64,000 bases of DNA, taken from assembly GCF_017565425.1 (NCBI RefSeq), contig NZ_JAGEMK010000001.1:434001-498000 (forward strand), given 5' to 3'. The notes beneath the pieces were generated by a model. The model searched no databases, was not told where the DNA came from, and was given only the letters and a program-made list of their open reading frames with translations. The translations under genes were made by a program, and so were the position numbers. Origin of the DNA: Actinotalea soli. Its GTDB lineage: Bacteria > Actinomycetota > Actinomycetes > Actinomycetales > Cellulomonadaceae. Positions 50,369 to 58,118 of the stretch are shown in pieces; within the stretch, counting starts at the first letter, position 1, and each line of letters starts with the position of its first letter.

Positions 50369-50920
50369 TTGACGAAGCAGCGGGACGGCCGATCCGGCAC
50401 CGACCAGTGGCCCACGGGCCGCCTGGTCTCCGCCGTCGCGCGCCGGATCGAGCGCGACTGGAACGCCCACCTCGCCCTCTGGGACCTCAACCACGCCAGT
50501 CTGCCGGTGCTCTTCATGCTGGCCCGGGGGCCGCGGTCGCAGCGCGAGCTCGCCGCCGCGTCCTCGGTGACCGAGCAGACCATGAGCCGGGTCCTGGCGC
50601 GCCTGGAACGCTCGGGGTACATCGAGCGACGCGCACACTCCGCCGACCGCCGTCGCTACGAGGTCGTGCTCACAGCCGCCGGCAGGACCGCGCTCGCCGA
50701 GGCGGGGGACGCCCGGCTCGCCGAGGAGATGAGCGTGCGCGGGCTCGAGCCCGCGCAGGTCGCCCAGCTCCGCGGGCTGCTCATGCAGATGATGACCGCC
50801 CGACCCCACCCCGGGGACCCCGTCCTCGCCGAGGTGGAGGCCGAGCACGCTCAGCGTGCCCGGGGTGCGCAGGGCCCTGCCTCCGGCCCGGCCGAGGACG
50901 GGCCCGCCGACGACGAGTAG
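50369..50920 (+). CDS. MarR-family transcriptional regulator
   Basis: The product is 183 aa. The winged-helix core is SQRELAAASSVTEQTMSRVL, followed by ARLERSGYIERRAHSADRRR, with the wing DRRRYEVVLTAAGR, flanked by dimerisation helices. The C-terminus is a loose Gly/Pro/Glu tail. It is divergent from the MMPL exporter, the usual layout of a repressor with its target efflux gene. The start is TTG 50369, with GAGGA about six bases upstream. The last codon, TAG, doubles as the start of the lipB -10 element. Confidence 0.87.
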   Translation: MTKQRDGRSGTDQWPTGRLVSAVARRIERDWNAHLALWDLNHASLPVLFMLARGPRSQRELAAASSVTEQTMSRVLARLERSGYIERRAHSADRRRYEVVLTAAGRTALAEAGDARLAEEMSVRGLEPAQVAQLRGLLMQMMTARPHPGDPVLAEVEAEHAQRARGAQGPASGPAEDGPADDE

Positions 50921-50923
50921 CGT
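50918..50923 (+). promoter_or_regulatory. lipB leaderless -10 element overlapping the MarR stop codon
   Basis: TAGCGT begins with the MarR stop codon TAG and lies six bases before the lipB ATG at 50930. Confidence 0.55.
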
Positions 50924-50929
50924 GCTGCC

Positions 50930-51637
50930 ATGGAGTTCGTGGACCTGCGGCAGGGCGGGCGCCTGACCGAGTACGCACCGGTCTGGCACCAGCAGCGCGA
51001 GCTGCACGCCGCCGTCGTGGCGGGCCGCGCCCCCGACACGGTGCTCCTGGTCGAGCACGAGAGCGTCTACACCGCAGGCCGCCGCACCGCGAGCTGGGAC
51101 CGCCCCACCGACGGCACCCCCGTGGTGGACGTCGACCGCGGCGGGCGCATCACCTGGCACGGGCCGGGCCAGCTGGTGGCCTACCCGGTCGTGCGGCTGG
51201 CCGAGCCGGTCGACGTCGTCGCCTACGTCCGGGCCCTCGAGCAGGCGGTGATGGACACCTGCGCCGAGCTCGGGCTGCCCACCCAGCGCGTGGAGGGGCG
51301 GTCAGGGGTCTGGCTCGGGGCCGAGGGCGGGCCCGGGGCACGGCGCGAGCGCAAGGTCGCGGCGATCGGGGTGCGCGTCGCGCGCGGGGTGACCATGCAC
51401 GGCCTCGCCCTCAACTGCCGCCCCGACCTCGGCCCCTTCGGGCGGATCGTGCCCTGCGGCATCACCGACGCCGACGTCACCTCCCTCACGGCCGAGCTGG
51501 GGCGCGAGGTCACGATCGAGGAGGTCGAGCCAGTCCTCCGTGCCCACCTGGGCGACGCCCTCGCCCCGCTGCTGCTGGTCGGCCCCCAGACCAGGGGCAC
51601 GTCGCCCGGCCCTGACGCGCACCTCACGCTGACGTAG
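50930..51637 (+). CDS. lipB: Lipoyl(octanoyl) transferase
   Basis: The product is 235 aa. It moves octanoyl from acyl carrier protein to lipoyl domains. It has the family blocks [50 protein letters not shown] with the active-site Lys, and IVPCGI with the acyl-accepting Cys. ATG 50930 follows TAGCGT-N6. With lipA 9 bp downstream it supplies lipoyl groups, for which SucB in this window is a target. Confidence 0.93.
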   Translation: MEFVDLRQGGRLTEYAPVWHQQRELHAAVVAGRAPDTVLLVEHESVYTAGRRTASWDRPTDGTPVVDVDRGGRITWHGPGQLVAYPVVRLAEPVDVVAYVRALEQAVMDTCAELGLPTQRVEGRSGVWLGAEGGPGARRERKVAAIGVRVARGVTMHGLALNCRPDLGPFGRIVPCGITDADVTSLTAELGREVTIEEVEPVLRAHLGDALAPLLLVGPQTRGTSPGPDAHLTLT

Positions 51638-51640
51638 GGT
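51635..51640 (+). promoter_or_regulatory. lipA leaderless -10 element overlapping the lipB stop codon
   Basis: TAGGGT begins with the lipB stop TAG and is six bases before GTG 51647, giving lipA its own possible promoter. Confidence 0.5.
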
Positions 51641-51646
51641 GATCGG

Positions 51647-52648
51647 GTGACGATCGCACCCGAGGGCCGCAAGATGCTGCGCGTCGAGGCCCGCAACGCC
51701 GCCACCCCCATCGAGAAGAAGCCCGAGTGGATCAAGACCCGGGCCACCATGGGGCCCGAGTACTCCGAGCTCAAGCAGCTCGTGAAGCGCGAGGGGCTGC
51801 ACACGGTCTGCGAGGAGGCTGGTTGCCCCAACATCTTCGAGTGCTGGGAGGACCGCGAGGCCACCTTCCTCATCGGGGGCGACCAGTGCACGCGGCGCTG
51901 CGACTTCTGCCAGATCGACACCGGCAAGCCCGCGGACTTCGACGCCGACGAGCCGCGCCGCGTGGCCGAGTCCGTCCAGGCGATGGGCCTGCGCTACTCG
52001 ACCGTGACCGGCGTCGCCCGGGACGACCTGCCCGACGGCGGCGCGTGGCTCTACGCCGAGACCGTCCGGCAGATCCACGACCTCAACCCCGGGACGGGGG
52101 TCGAGCTGCTGATCCCCGACTTCAACGCCCTCCCGGACCTGCTCGCCGAGGTCTTCTCCTCGCGCCCCGAGGTCCTGGCGCACAACCTCGAGACCGTGCC
52201 GCGGATCTTCAAGCAGATCCGCCCGGGCTTCCGCTACGACCGCTCCCTGTCGGTACTGACCGCGGCCCGAGACGCCGGGCTGGTCACCAAGTCCAACCTG
52301 ATCCTGGGCATGGGCGAGACCTACGAGGAGGCCGCTGAGGCCCTCGCCGACCTGCACGAGGCGGGGTGCGACCTGGTCACGATCACCCAGTACCTGCGCC
52401 CCTCGGTCCGCCACCACCCGGTCGACCGATGGGTCAAGCCCGAGGAGTTCGTCGCCCTCTCCGAGGAGGCCGAGCGGATCGGGTTCCTCGGCGTGATGTC
52501 GGGTCCGCTGGTGCGCTCCTCCTACCGCGCCGGCCGCCTCTGGGGTCAGGCCATGCGCCGCCGCGGTGAGCGGATCCCTGAGAACCTCGCGCACCTCGCG
52601 GTCGAGCAGACGGCCCGTCAGGAGGCCGCGAGCCTGCTGCTGCGCTGA
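51647..52648 (+). CDS. lipA: Lipoyl synthase
   Basis: The product is 333 aa and belongs to the radical SAM superfamily. The auxiliary [4Fe-4S] cluster Cys lie in [13 protein letters not shown], the SAM cluster Cys in [14 protein letters not shown], and the C-terminal RSSYRAG Ser is present. It inserts two sulfurs into octanoyl-lipoyl domains. The start is GTG 51647. Directly downstream of lipB; a DUF4191 gene follows, which is the usual actinobacterial order. Confidence 0.95.
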   Translation: MTIAPEGRKMLRVEARNAATPIEKKPEWIKTRATMGPEYSELKQLVKREGLHTVCEEAGCPNIFECWEDREATFLIGGDQCTRRCDFCQIDTGKPADFDADEPRRVAESVQAMGLRYSTVTGVARDDLPDGGAWLYAETVRQIHDLNPGTGVELLIPDFNALPDLLAEVFSSRPEVLAHNLETVPRIFKQIRPGFRYDRSLSVLTAARDAGLVTKSNLILGMGETYEEAAEALADLHEAGCDLVTITQYLRPSVRHHPVDRWVKPEEFVALSEEAERIGFLGVMSGPLVRSSYRAGRLWGQAMRRRGERIPENLAHLAVEQTARQEAASLLLR

Positions 52649-52705
52649 GCCACGCAGCGCAGGCCCGGTGAACCCCGACCGGCCGGGCCACTAGACTCCT
52701 TGCCC

Positions 52706-53443
52706 ATGGCCCGTCAGAAGTCCGCAGCGTCCTCCCCTGCCCCCGACCAGGGCGGCAAGCCCGCCAAGGTCAAGAAGACCCGGTGGTACCACCAGATCTG
52801 GCAGGCCTACCAGATGACCCGCCGGGCAGACCCGGCCGTCACCTGGTGGATGCTCGCGGTCTTCGTCGGCGTCCTCGCCGTCGCGCTGGTCATCGGCCTC
52901 CTGGTCAACATGGTGATCTACCTGCTCGTGGTCGGTCTGCCCTTCGCCTTCCTCGGCGCCCTCTTCCTCCTCGCGCGTCGAGCAGAGGCCGCGGCCTACA
53001 GCCAGATCGAGGGCCAGCCCGGCGCGTCGATCTCGGCCCTGCGGACGATCCGCCGCGGGTGGGACTTCCCCGAGGAGCCCACCGCCGTCGACCCCCGCAC
53101 CCAGGACCTCGTGTTCCGCGGCATCGGCCGTCCGGGCATCGTGCTCGTGGGCGAAGGACCCGCGCACCGCATCCCGAAGCTGCTCGAGGCCGAGCGGCGC
53201 AAGGTCAGCCGCGTCCTGCCCAACGTCCCGGTCATCCTCATCCAGAGCGGGCGCGAGGAGGGCCAGGTCCCCCTGCGCAAGCTCCCTCGGACCGTGCAGA
53301 AGCTGAAGCCGTCGCTGACCAAGCAGGAGGTCAGCGAGGTGACCAAGCGGCTCAAGGCGCTGGGCGGAGCCCGCCTGCCCGTGCCCAAGGGCGTCGACCC
53401 GTACAAGGCCCGCCCGGACCGCAAGGGGATGCGCGGGCGCTGA
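52706..53443 (+). CDS. DUF4191 family membrane protein
   Basis: The product is 245 aa. A basic N-terminus precedes two transmembrane helices (about 48-68 and 73-92: WWMLAVFVGVLAVALVIGLL and MVIYLLVVGLPFAFLGALFL). The cytoplasmic part has EGQPGASISALRTIRRGWDF and then VLVGEGPAHRIPKLLEAERR. The family regularly lies downstream of lipA in actinobacteria; its role is unknown. ATG 52706 is preferred over TTG 52700; TAGACT (52692-52697) lies eight bases upstream. Confidence 0.87.
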   Translation: MARQKSAASSPAPDQGGKPAKVKKTRWYHQIWQAYQMTRRADPAVTWWMLAVFVGVLAVALVIGLLVNMVIYLLVVGLPFAFLGALFLLARRAEAAAYSQIEGQPGASISALRTIRRGWDFPEEPTAVDPRTQDLVFRGIGRPGIVLVGEGPAHRIPKLLEAERRKVSRVLPNVPVILIQSGREEGQVPLRKLPRTVQKLKPSLTKQEVSEVTKRLKALGGARLPVPKGVDPYKARPDRKGMRGR

Positions 53444-53445
53444 GC

Positions 53446-53499
53446 CCGTCCTGCCGCTGAGGCCCGTCCTGCCGCTGCGGCCTGTCGTCCCGCTGACCT
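53446..53499 (+). repeat. Short imperfect tandem repeat, about three 18-bp units
   Basis: The unit resembles GCCCGTCCTGCCGCTGAG; the first two copies are nearly identical and the third has diverged. It fills the gap between the DUF4191 gene and the convergent RDD gene. Confidence 0.5.
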
Positions 53500-53515
53500 G
53501 GGTCGTACCGCCGCG

Positions 53516-54010
53516 TCAGCGTCGCAGGATCGCGGTCCCGGCCGCCACGTCGTGCATCCCGCGGCCGTCACCGTCCCAGATCACGGCCGGGATGACCAGG
53601 GCGAGCAACGCGGTGCGGACCGCCGCGGACAGCAGACCCGGAGTGCCCGGCTGAGCACCTCCGGGACGCGGCGCCTGTGAGCCGGTCGACACCGAGACCC
53701 CCTGCGGGACGCACCGGACGACCGTCAGGCCCAGCATCCGGTGCCCCACGGTGTGCCCGAGGGTCGCGACCAGCACGAACGTCGAGACGGCGAAGATCGC
53801 CAAGGTAGCCATCGGGTGCCCTGCGAAGAACGCATTCGCGATGAGCAGCGAGAGCATCCAGTCCACGGCGAGGGCGACCATCCGGCGCGAGACCGGGGCC
53901 ATGGACCCCGAGCCCTCCTCGGGCAGACCGAGACGAGACCTGCCCGCGGGCCCCTGACCGCCCGGGGTACCCTCCAGCCAGGACCCGAGGTCCTCCCGAC
54001 GTGGTGTCAT
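53516..54010 (-). CDS. RDD family membrane protein
   Basis: The product is 164 aa. A Gly/Pro-rich N-terminus leads into the RDD domain: VSRRMVALAVDWMLSLLIAN (the Arg and Asp of the name), HTVGHRMLGLTVVR, and a last helix followed by WDGDGRGMHDVAAGT. There are three hydrophobic helices. RDD proteins are small integral membrane proteins, some suggested to be ion exchangers; this one's role is unknown. ATG 54010 is six bases after TAGGCT on the minus strand (54022-54017). It is divergent from glnA; the intergenic space holds the GlnR-type sites. Confidence 0.87.
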   Translation of the reverse strand: MTPRREDLGSWLEGTPGGQGPAGRSRLGLPEEGSGSMAPVSRRMVALAVDWMLSLLIANAFFAGHPMATLAIFAVSTFVLVATLGHTVGHRMLGLTVVRCVPQGVSVSTGSQAPRPGGAQPGTPGLLSAAVRTALLALVIPAVIWDGDGRGMHDVAAGTAILRR

Positions 54011-54075
54011 CGGGTCAGCCTAACGCCGTGGGCGTCAGGCTCCCGTGCTCCGCCCGGGGGCTCAGGTGCCGCGGA

Positions 54076-54129
54076 GTAACCCAGCCGAAACATGAGGTAC
54101 ACGGCGGAGAAACCCCCGCGGCCTACCGT
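54076..54129 (+). promoter_or_regulatory. glnA promoter with GlnR double box
   Basis: GTAAC-N6-GAAAC-N6-TACAC-N6-GAAAC lies at 54076-54113, matching the actinobacterial GlnR consensus (gTnAc-N6-GaAAc, repeated) in spacing and almost all bases. After 10 bp comes TACCGT (54124-54129) as the -10 element. This predicts a start near 54136 and a leader of about 41 bases. Confidence 0.78.
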
Positions 54130-54176
54130 CGAGTCGACGCCGCACACGCGCCTGCCGAGAGCAAGGAGAACACCGG

Positions 54177-55601
54177 ATGTTCAGTTCCGCCGATGACGTC
54201 ATGGCCTTCATCGAGAAGGAGGACGTCAAGTTCGTCGACGTCCGGTTCTGCGACCTGCCGGGCGTGATGCAGCACTTCAACGTCCCCGCCAAGACTGTGG
54301 ACGCGAGCTTCTTCACCGAGGGCCAGATGTTCGACGGCTCGTCGATCCGTGGCTTCCAGGCCATCCACGAGTCGGACATGAAGCTGATCGCCGACCTGAG
54401 CACCGCCTACCTCGACCCGTTCCGGACCGAGAAGACGCTCAACATCAACATGTCGATCGTCGACCCGTACACGGACGAGCCCTACAGCCGTGACCCGCGC
54501 CAGATCGCCGCCAAGGCCGAGGCGTACCTCAAGTCGACGGGCATCGCGGACACCGCGTTCTTCGCCCCCGAGGCCGAGTTCTACATCTTCGACGACATCC
54601 GCTTCCACACGAGCCAGTCGGAGAGCTACTACCACATCGACTCGATCGAGGCGGCGTGGAACACCGGGCGCAAGGAGGACGGGGGCAACCTCGGCCACAA
54701 GACGCCCTACAAGGGTGGCTACTTCCCCGTCCCCCCGGTCGACCACTTCGCCGACCTGCGTGACCAGATCTGCCTCGAGCTCGACAAGCTGGGCCTCGAG
54801 GTCGAGCGCTCGCACCACGAGGTCGGCACCGCCGGTCAGGCCGAGATCAACTACCGCTTCGACGAGCTCGCCAAGTCCGCGGACAAGGTCATGCTCTTCA
54901 AGTACGTCGTGAAGAACGTCGTGCACGCCGCCGGTCGCACCGCGACCTTCATGCCCAAGCCCCTCTTCGGGGACAACGGCTCGGGCATGCACGTGCACCA
55001 GTCGCTGTGGAAGAACGGCGAGCCGCTCTTCTACGACGAGAAGGGCTACGGCGGCCTGTCCGACACGGCCCGCTGGTACATCGGCGGCCTGCTCAAGCAC
55101 GCGGGCTCGCTGCTGGCCTTCACCAACCCGACGGTCAACAGCTACCACCGCCTGGTCCCCGGCTTCGAGGCCCCGGTCAACCTCGTCTACTCGGCCCGCA
55201 ACCGCTCGGCCTGCGTCCGCATCCCGGTGACGGGGTCGAGCCCCAAGGCCAAGCGCATCGAGTTCCGCGTGCCCGACGCCTCGTCGAACCCCTACCTCGC
55301 CTTCTCGGCGATGCTGATGGCCGGCCTGGACGGCATCAAGAACAAGATCGAGCCCCCGGAGCCCGTCGACAAGGACCTGTACGAGCTGCCCCCCGAGGAG
55401 CACGCCTCGATCCAGCAGGTGCCCGCGTCGCTCGGCGAGGCCCTCGACGCCCTCGAGGCCGACCACGACTACCTGACCGAGGGCGGCGTCTTCACGCCCG
55501 ACCTCATCGCGACGTGGATCGACTTCAAGCGCACCAACGAGATCGACCCGATCCGTCTGCGCCCGCACCCGCACGAGTTCGAGCTCTACTACGACGTCTG
55601 A
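54177..55601 (+). CDS. glnA: Glutamine synthetase type I
   Basis: The product is 474 aa. It makes glutamine from glutamate, ammonium and ATP. Family blocks are [64 protein letters not shown] and [12 protein letters not shown]. The adenylylation Tyr is Tyr402 in DLYELPPEE, so GlnE-type control is expected as well as GlnR. ATG 54177 has AAGGAG upstream. It ends at a strong hairpin. It accepts the ammonium made by NirBD, encoded 3 kb downstream. Confidence 0.96.
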   Translation: MFSSADDVMAFIEKEDVKFVDVRFCDLPGVMQHFNVPAKTVDASFFTEGQMFDGSSIRGFQAIHESDMKLIADLSTAYLDPFRTEKTLNINMSIVDPYTDEPYSRDPRQIAAKAEAYLKSTGIADTAFFAPEAEFYIFDDIRFHTSQSESYYHIDSIEAAWNTGRKEDGGNLGHKTPYKGGYFPVPPVDHFADLRDQICLELDKLGLEVERSHHEVGTAGQAEINYRFDELAKSADKVMLFKYVVKNVVHAAGRTATFMPKPLFGDNGSGMHVHQSLWKNGEPLFYDEKGYGGLSDTARWYIGGLLKHAGSLLAFTNPTVNSYHRLVPGFEAPVNLVYSARNRSACVRIPVTGSSPKAKRIEFRVPDASSNPYLAFSAMLMAGLDGIKNKIEPPEPVDKDLYELPPEEHASIQQVPASLGEALDALEADHDYLTEGGVFTPDLIATWIDFKRTNEIDPIRLRPHPHEFELYYDV

Positions 55602-55648
55602 TCCTCGGGTCTCAAGGGCGCGCCCCTGAGCCTCTGACCTGCAGTTCC

Positions 55649-55683
55649 GGCACCCCCGTCGCCCTCGTGGCGGCGGGGGTGCC
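55649..55683. terminator. Hairpin after glnA
   Basis: A 15-bp stem, GGCACCCCCGTCGCC / GGCGGCGGGGGTGCC, with one G-T pair and a 5-base loop lies 47 bp past the glnA stop. Confidence 0.85.
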
Positions 55684-55886
55684 ACTGTCTGTGCCACACG
55701 TGCGAGCGGCGGTCGACGCCCCCGGAGGGCCTCGGACGGTCGCCGGCATGCACCCGCGCATCTCCCGCGCGGCGCCGCGCACCGCGGCCCGCGCCGTCCA
55801 CGGGGTGGGCCGCCGCCGGGCGCGCGGGGCGACCTCTTCGCGCACGCTGGCTCCCCCGGCACACCTCAAGGCCTACGATCCACGTC

Positions 55887-56318
55887 ATGGCCAAGGCCCC
55901 GGCGATGTCCCCGTCCGACACCCCGGTCGAGACCGTCCTCGACGGGCTCGCCGAGGTCAAGCGTGCCGAGGCTGAGCAGCTCATGGGGCTCATGGCCGCG
56001 GTCACGGGTGAGCAGCCGCGGCTGTGGGCCTCCCGCATCATCGGCTACGGGCAGTACCACTACCGGTACGAGAGCGGCCGCGAGGGTGACGCCCCTCTGG
56101 CGGCCTTCGCCACCAACCAGCGGCAGCACACCATCTACCTGACGGCCGGCTTCGCCGAGCTCCACGCCACGCAGCTGGCCCGGTTGGGCAAGGTCAAGCA
56201 CGCCACGAGCTGCCTCTACGTCACCCGGCTCACGGAGGTCGATCTCGACGTCCTGCGTGAGCTGGTCGAGCTCGGTGTCCAGGACGCCCGGCGCAACCAC
56301 CACGAGCCGTCGGAGTAG
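55887..56318 (+). CDS. DUF1801 domain protein
   Basis: The product is 143 aa. The DUF1801 fold is marked by RLWASRIIGYGQYHYRYESG (family: 'WGxSIVGFGxYxY'), then AAFATNQRQHTIYLTAGF, LARLGKVKHATSCLYVTRL and the VDLDVLRELVELGV tail. This is a small cytosolic domain with a frataxin-like fold and no proven role. ATG 55887 is seven bases after TACGAT (55874-55879). It stands between glnA and narK but has its own promoter; there is no evidence it belongs to nitrogen control. Confidence 0.85.
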   Translation: MAKAPAMSPSDTPVETVLDGLAEVKRAEAEQLMGLMAAVTGEQPRLWASRIIGYGQYHYRYESGREGDAPLAAFATNQRQHTIYLTAGFAELHATQLARLGKVKHATSCLYVTRLTEVDLDVLRELVELGVQDARRNHHEPSE

Positions 56319-56386
56319 CGAGACCTCACCACCCGCGTCGCCGACGGAGGCGCCCGTTCTCACAGCCGGCTCCCCCGGTGTGTGCG

Positions 56387-56447
56387 GGAAACGTTCCGCT
56401 GCGGAAACTCCTGGGCCCCTCCGGGGGAAACACGACCTTCCTAACGT
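56387..56447 (+). promoter_or_regulatory. narK promoter with GAAAC boxes
   Basis: GAAAC occurs at 56388-56392, 56404-56408 and 56427-56431. The last two are 18 bp apart, then 10 bp separate them from TAACGT (56442-56447). The first box lies in GGAAACGTTCC. The geometry equals that of the nirB and glnA promoters, suggesting GlnR and/or NnaR control. The predicted leader is about 39 bases. Confidence 0.68.
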
Positions 56448-56492
56448 CGTGGTCACGAGCCCCAGCAGGGGGGCGGGCACCCAGGAGGAACC

Positions 56493-57863
56493 ATGGCGAC
56501 ACCGACGATCACCCGCTCAGACGGCACCGGGGACGCAGGTGGTCCGACCACGACGACCGCCGGCCCGACGGCGCTCGCGTACCGGCGAGGTCGCTGGATC
56601 GACAACTGGGACCCCGAGAACCACGAGCAGTGGACGACGGTGGGCCGACCGACCGCGCGCCGGAACCTGGGGTTCTCCATGGTGGCGGAGTTCCTGGGCT
56701 TCGCGATGCTCGCCCTCTGGGGCATCGTCACGCCACAGCTCCCCGCCGCGGGCTTCGCCTACACCGCCGACCAGCTCTTCTGGCTGATCGCCCTGCCCGG
56801 GCTCACCGGTGCGCTGATGCGGTTCGTGTACTCGTTCACCGTGCCGATCTTCGGCGGGCGCAACTGGACGGTGGTCTCGGCGCTGCTGCTGATCATCCCG
56901 GCCGGAGGGCTCGCCTGGGCGGTGAGCGACCCCGAGACGCCCTTCGGTCTCATGCTCGTCATCGCGTCGCTCGCGGGCCTCGGCGGAGGCAACTTCACCT
57001 CGTCGATGGTCAACATCTCGTTCTTCTACCCCGAGCGGGAGAAGGGCAAGGCCCTGGGCCTCAACGCCGCCGGCGGCAACCTCGGGACGGCCTGGGTGCA
57101 GTTCACCGTGCCGTTGGTCATCGTGGCCGCCGCGGGAGTGGCCCTCGAGCGGGCCGGGCTCATCTTCATCCCGCTGTGCGTCATCGCGGCCATCCTGGCG
57201 TGGCGCTACATGGACAACCTGTCCTGCGCGAAGTCGGACGTGAAGAGCTACATCCTCGCCACCCGCAACCCCCACACCTGGATCATCTCCTTCCTCTACA
57301 TCGGCACCTTCGGCTCCTTCATCGGGTTCGCCAACACCTTCCCGACGCTGATGCGGATCCAGTACCCCGAGGTCACCGCCAACATCGTGTTCCTCGGAGC
57401 ACTCATCGGGGCGCTGGTACGCCCGATCGGCGGGATGCTCTCGGACAAGGTCGGCGGAGCACGGGTCACCATCGCGGCCTTCACCCTCATGGCCATGGGC
57501 GTGATCGGGCTCCTCGCGACCTTCGACGTCCACTCGCTGCCCCTGTTCCTCGGCCTGTTCCTGCTGCTGTTCGCCGCGGCGGGGATCGGCAACGGCTCGA
57601 CGTACCGGATGATCCCCGCGGTGTTCCAGATGGGCGTGACCGACGAGGGCGGCGCCCTTCGAGGGCGACGCGCCGCCGCCGGGTGCATCGGCCTGGCCGG
57701 GGCGATCGGGTCCCTCGGGGCGTTCTTCGTCCCCCGGATCTTCGCCATGGCGGGCATCGAGGGCGGGTTCGCCGTCTTCATCGGGATGTACGTGGTGATG
57801 GGCGCCCTGGTGTGGGCCGTCTACCAGCGTCGCGGCTCGGCCCTTCGTGCGGCCGCCATCTGA
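56493..57863 (+). CDS. narK: Nitrate/nitrite MFS transporter
   Basis: The product is 456 aa with 12 predicted transmembrane helices. NarK marks are GLGGGNFTSSMVNISFFYPE, REKGKALGLNAAGGNLGTAW and the second-half counterpart near GIGNGSTYRMIPAVF. The conserved substrate-binding Arg residues lie near MRFVYSFTVP and RPIGGMLSDK. It takes up nitrate or nitrite, or exports nitrite. An N-terminal cytoplasmic extension of about 50 residues is present. ATG 56493 has AGGAGG upstream. It precedes the nir operon on the same strand but is separated from it by a terminator. Confidence 0.92.
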   Translation: MATPTITRSDGTGDAGGPTTTTAGPTALAYRRGRWIDNWDPENHEQWTTVGRPTARRNLGFSMVAEFLGFAMLALWGIVTPQLPAAGFAYTADQLFWLIALPGLTGALMRFVYSFTVPIFGGRNWTVVSALLLIIPAGGLAWAVSDPETPFGLMLVIASLAGLGGGNFTSSMVNISFFYPEREKGKALGLNAAGGNLGTAWVQFTVPLVIVAAAGVALERAGLIFIPLCVIAAILAWRYMDNLSCAKSDVKSYILATRNPHTWIISFLYIGTFGSFIGFANTFPTLMRIQYPEVTANIVFLGALIGALVRPIGGMLSDKVGGARVTIAAFTLMAMGVIGLLATFDVHSLPLFLGLFLLLFAAAGIGNGSTYRMIPAVFQMGVTDEGGALRGRRAAAGCIGLAGAIGSLGAFFVPRIFAMAGIEGGFAVFIGMYVVMGALVWAVYQRRGSALRAAAI

Positions 57864-57908
57864 CTCCCGGCGTCACGCGACTCGCCGCACCATCGGAGTC
57901 CAGCACCC

Positions 57909-57945
57909 GACCGGGGTCCTCGACACGTCGTCGAGGGCCCCGGTC
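57909..57945. terminator. Hairpin between narK and nirB
   Basis: A 16-bp stem, GACCGGGGTCCTCGAC / GTCGAGGGCCCCGGTC, with one G-T pair and a 5-base loop lies 46 bp after the narK stop. Confidence 0.85.
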
Positions 57946-58017
57946 CTCGTGCGCCCGCCGGGCGAGCCTGGACCGCCGGCGACCTCACACCCGGACCGTC
58001 TCGGCCGTGAGGTAAGT

Positions 58018-58072
58018 GTTTCGGACCGGAAACCTCCTCGTGTCCGCCCGAGAAACATGCGGTCCATAGCGT
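58018..58072 (+). promoter_or_regulatory. nirB promoter with GAAAC boxes
   Basis: GTTTC-N6-GAAAC (58018-58033) is palindromic. A second GAAAC at 58052-58056 follows after 18 bp, and TAGCGT (58067-58072) after another 10 bp. The geometry is identical to narK. The predicted leader is about 40 bases. Confidence 0.68.
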
Positions 58073-58118
58073 CGTCGCCAAGCCCCTCGTGGGGCAGACG
58101 ACGCTGGGGGGAACCACC

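Noticed and set aside
53446-53499. Three-unit tandem repeat as a CRISPR or regulatory array
   Set aside because: The units are contiguous with no spacers, imperfect, and lie between convergent gene ends.
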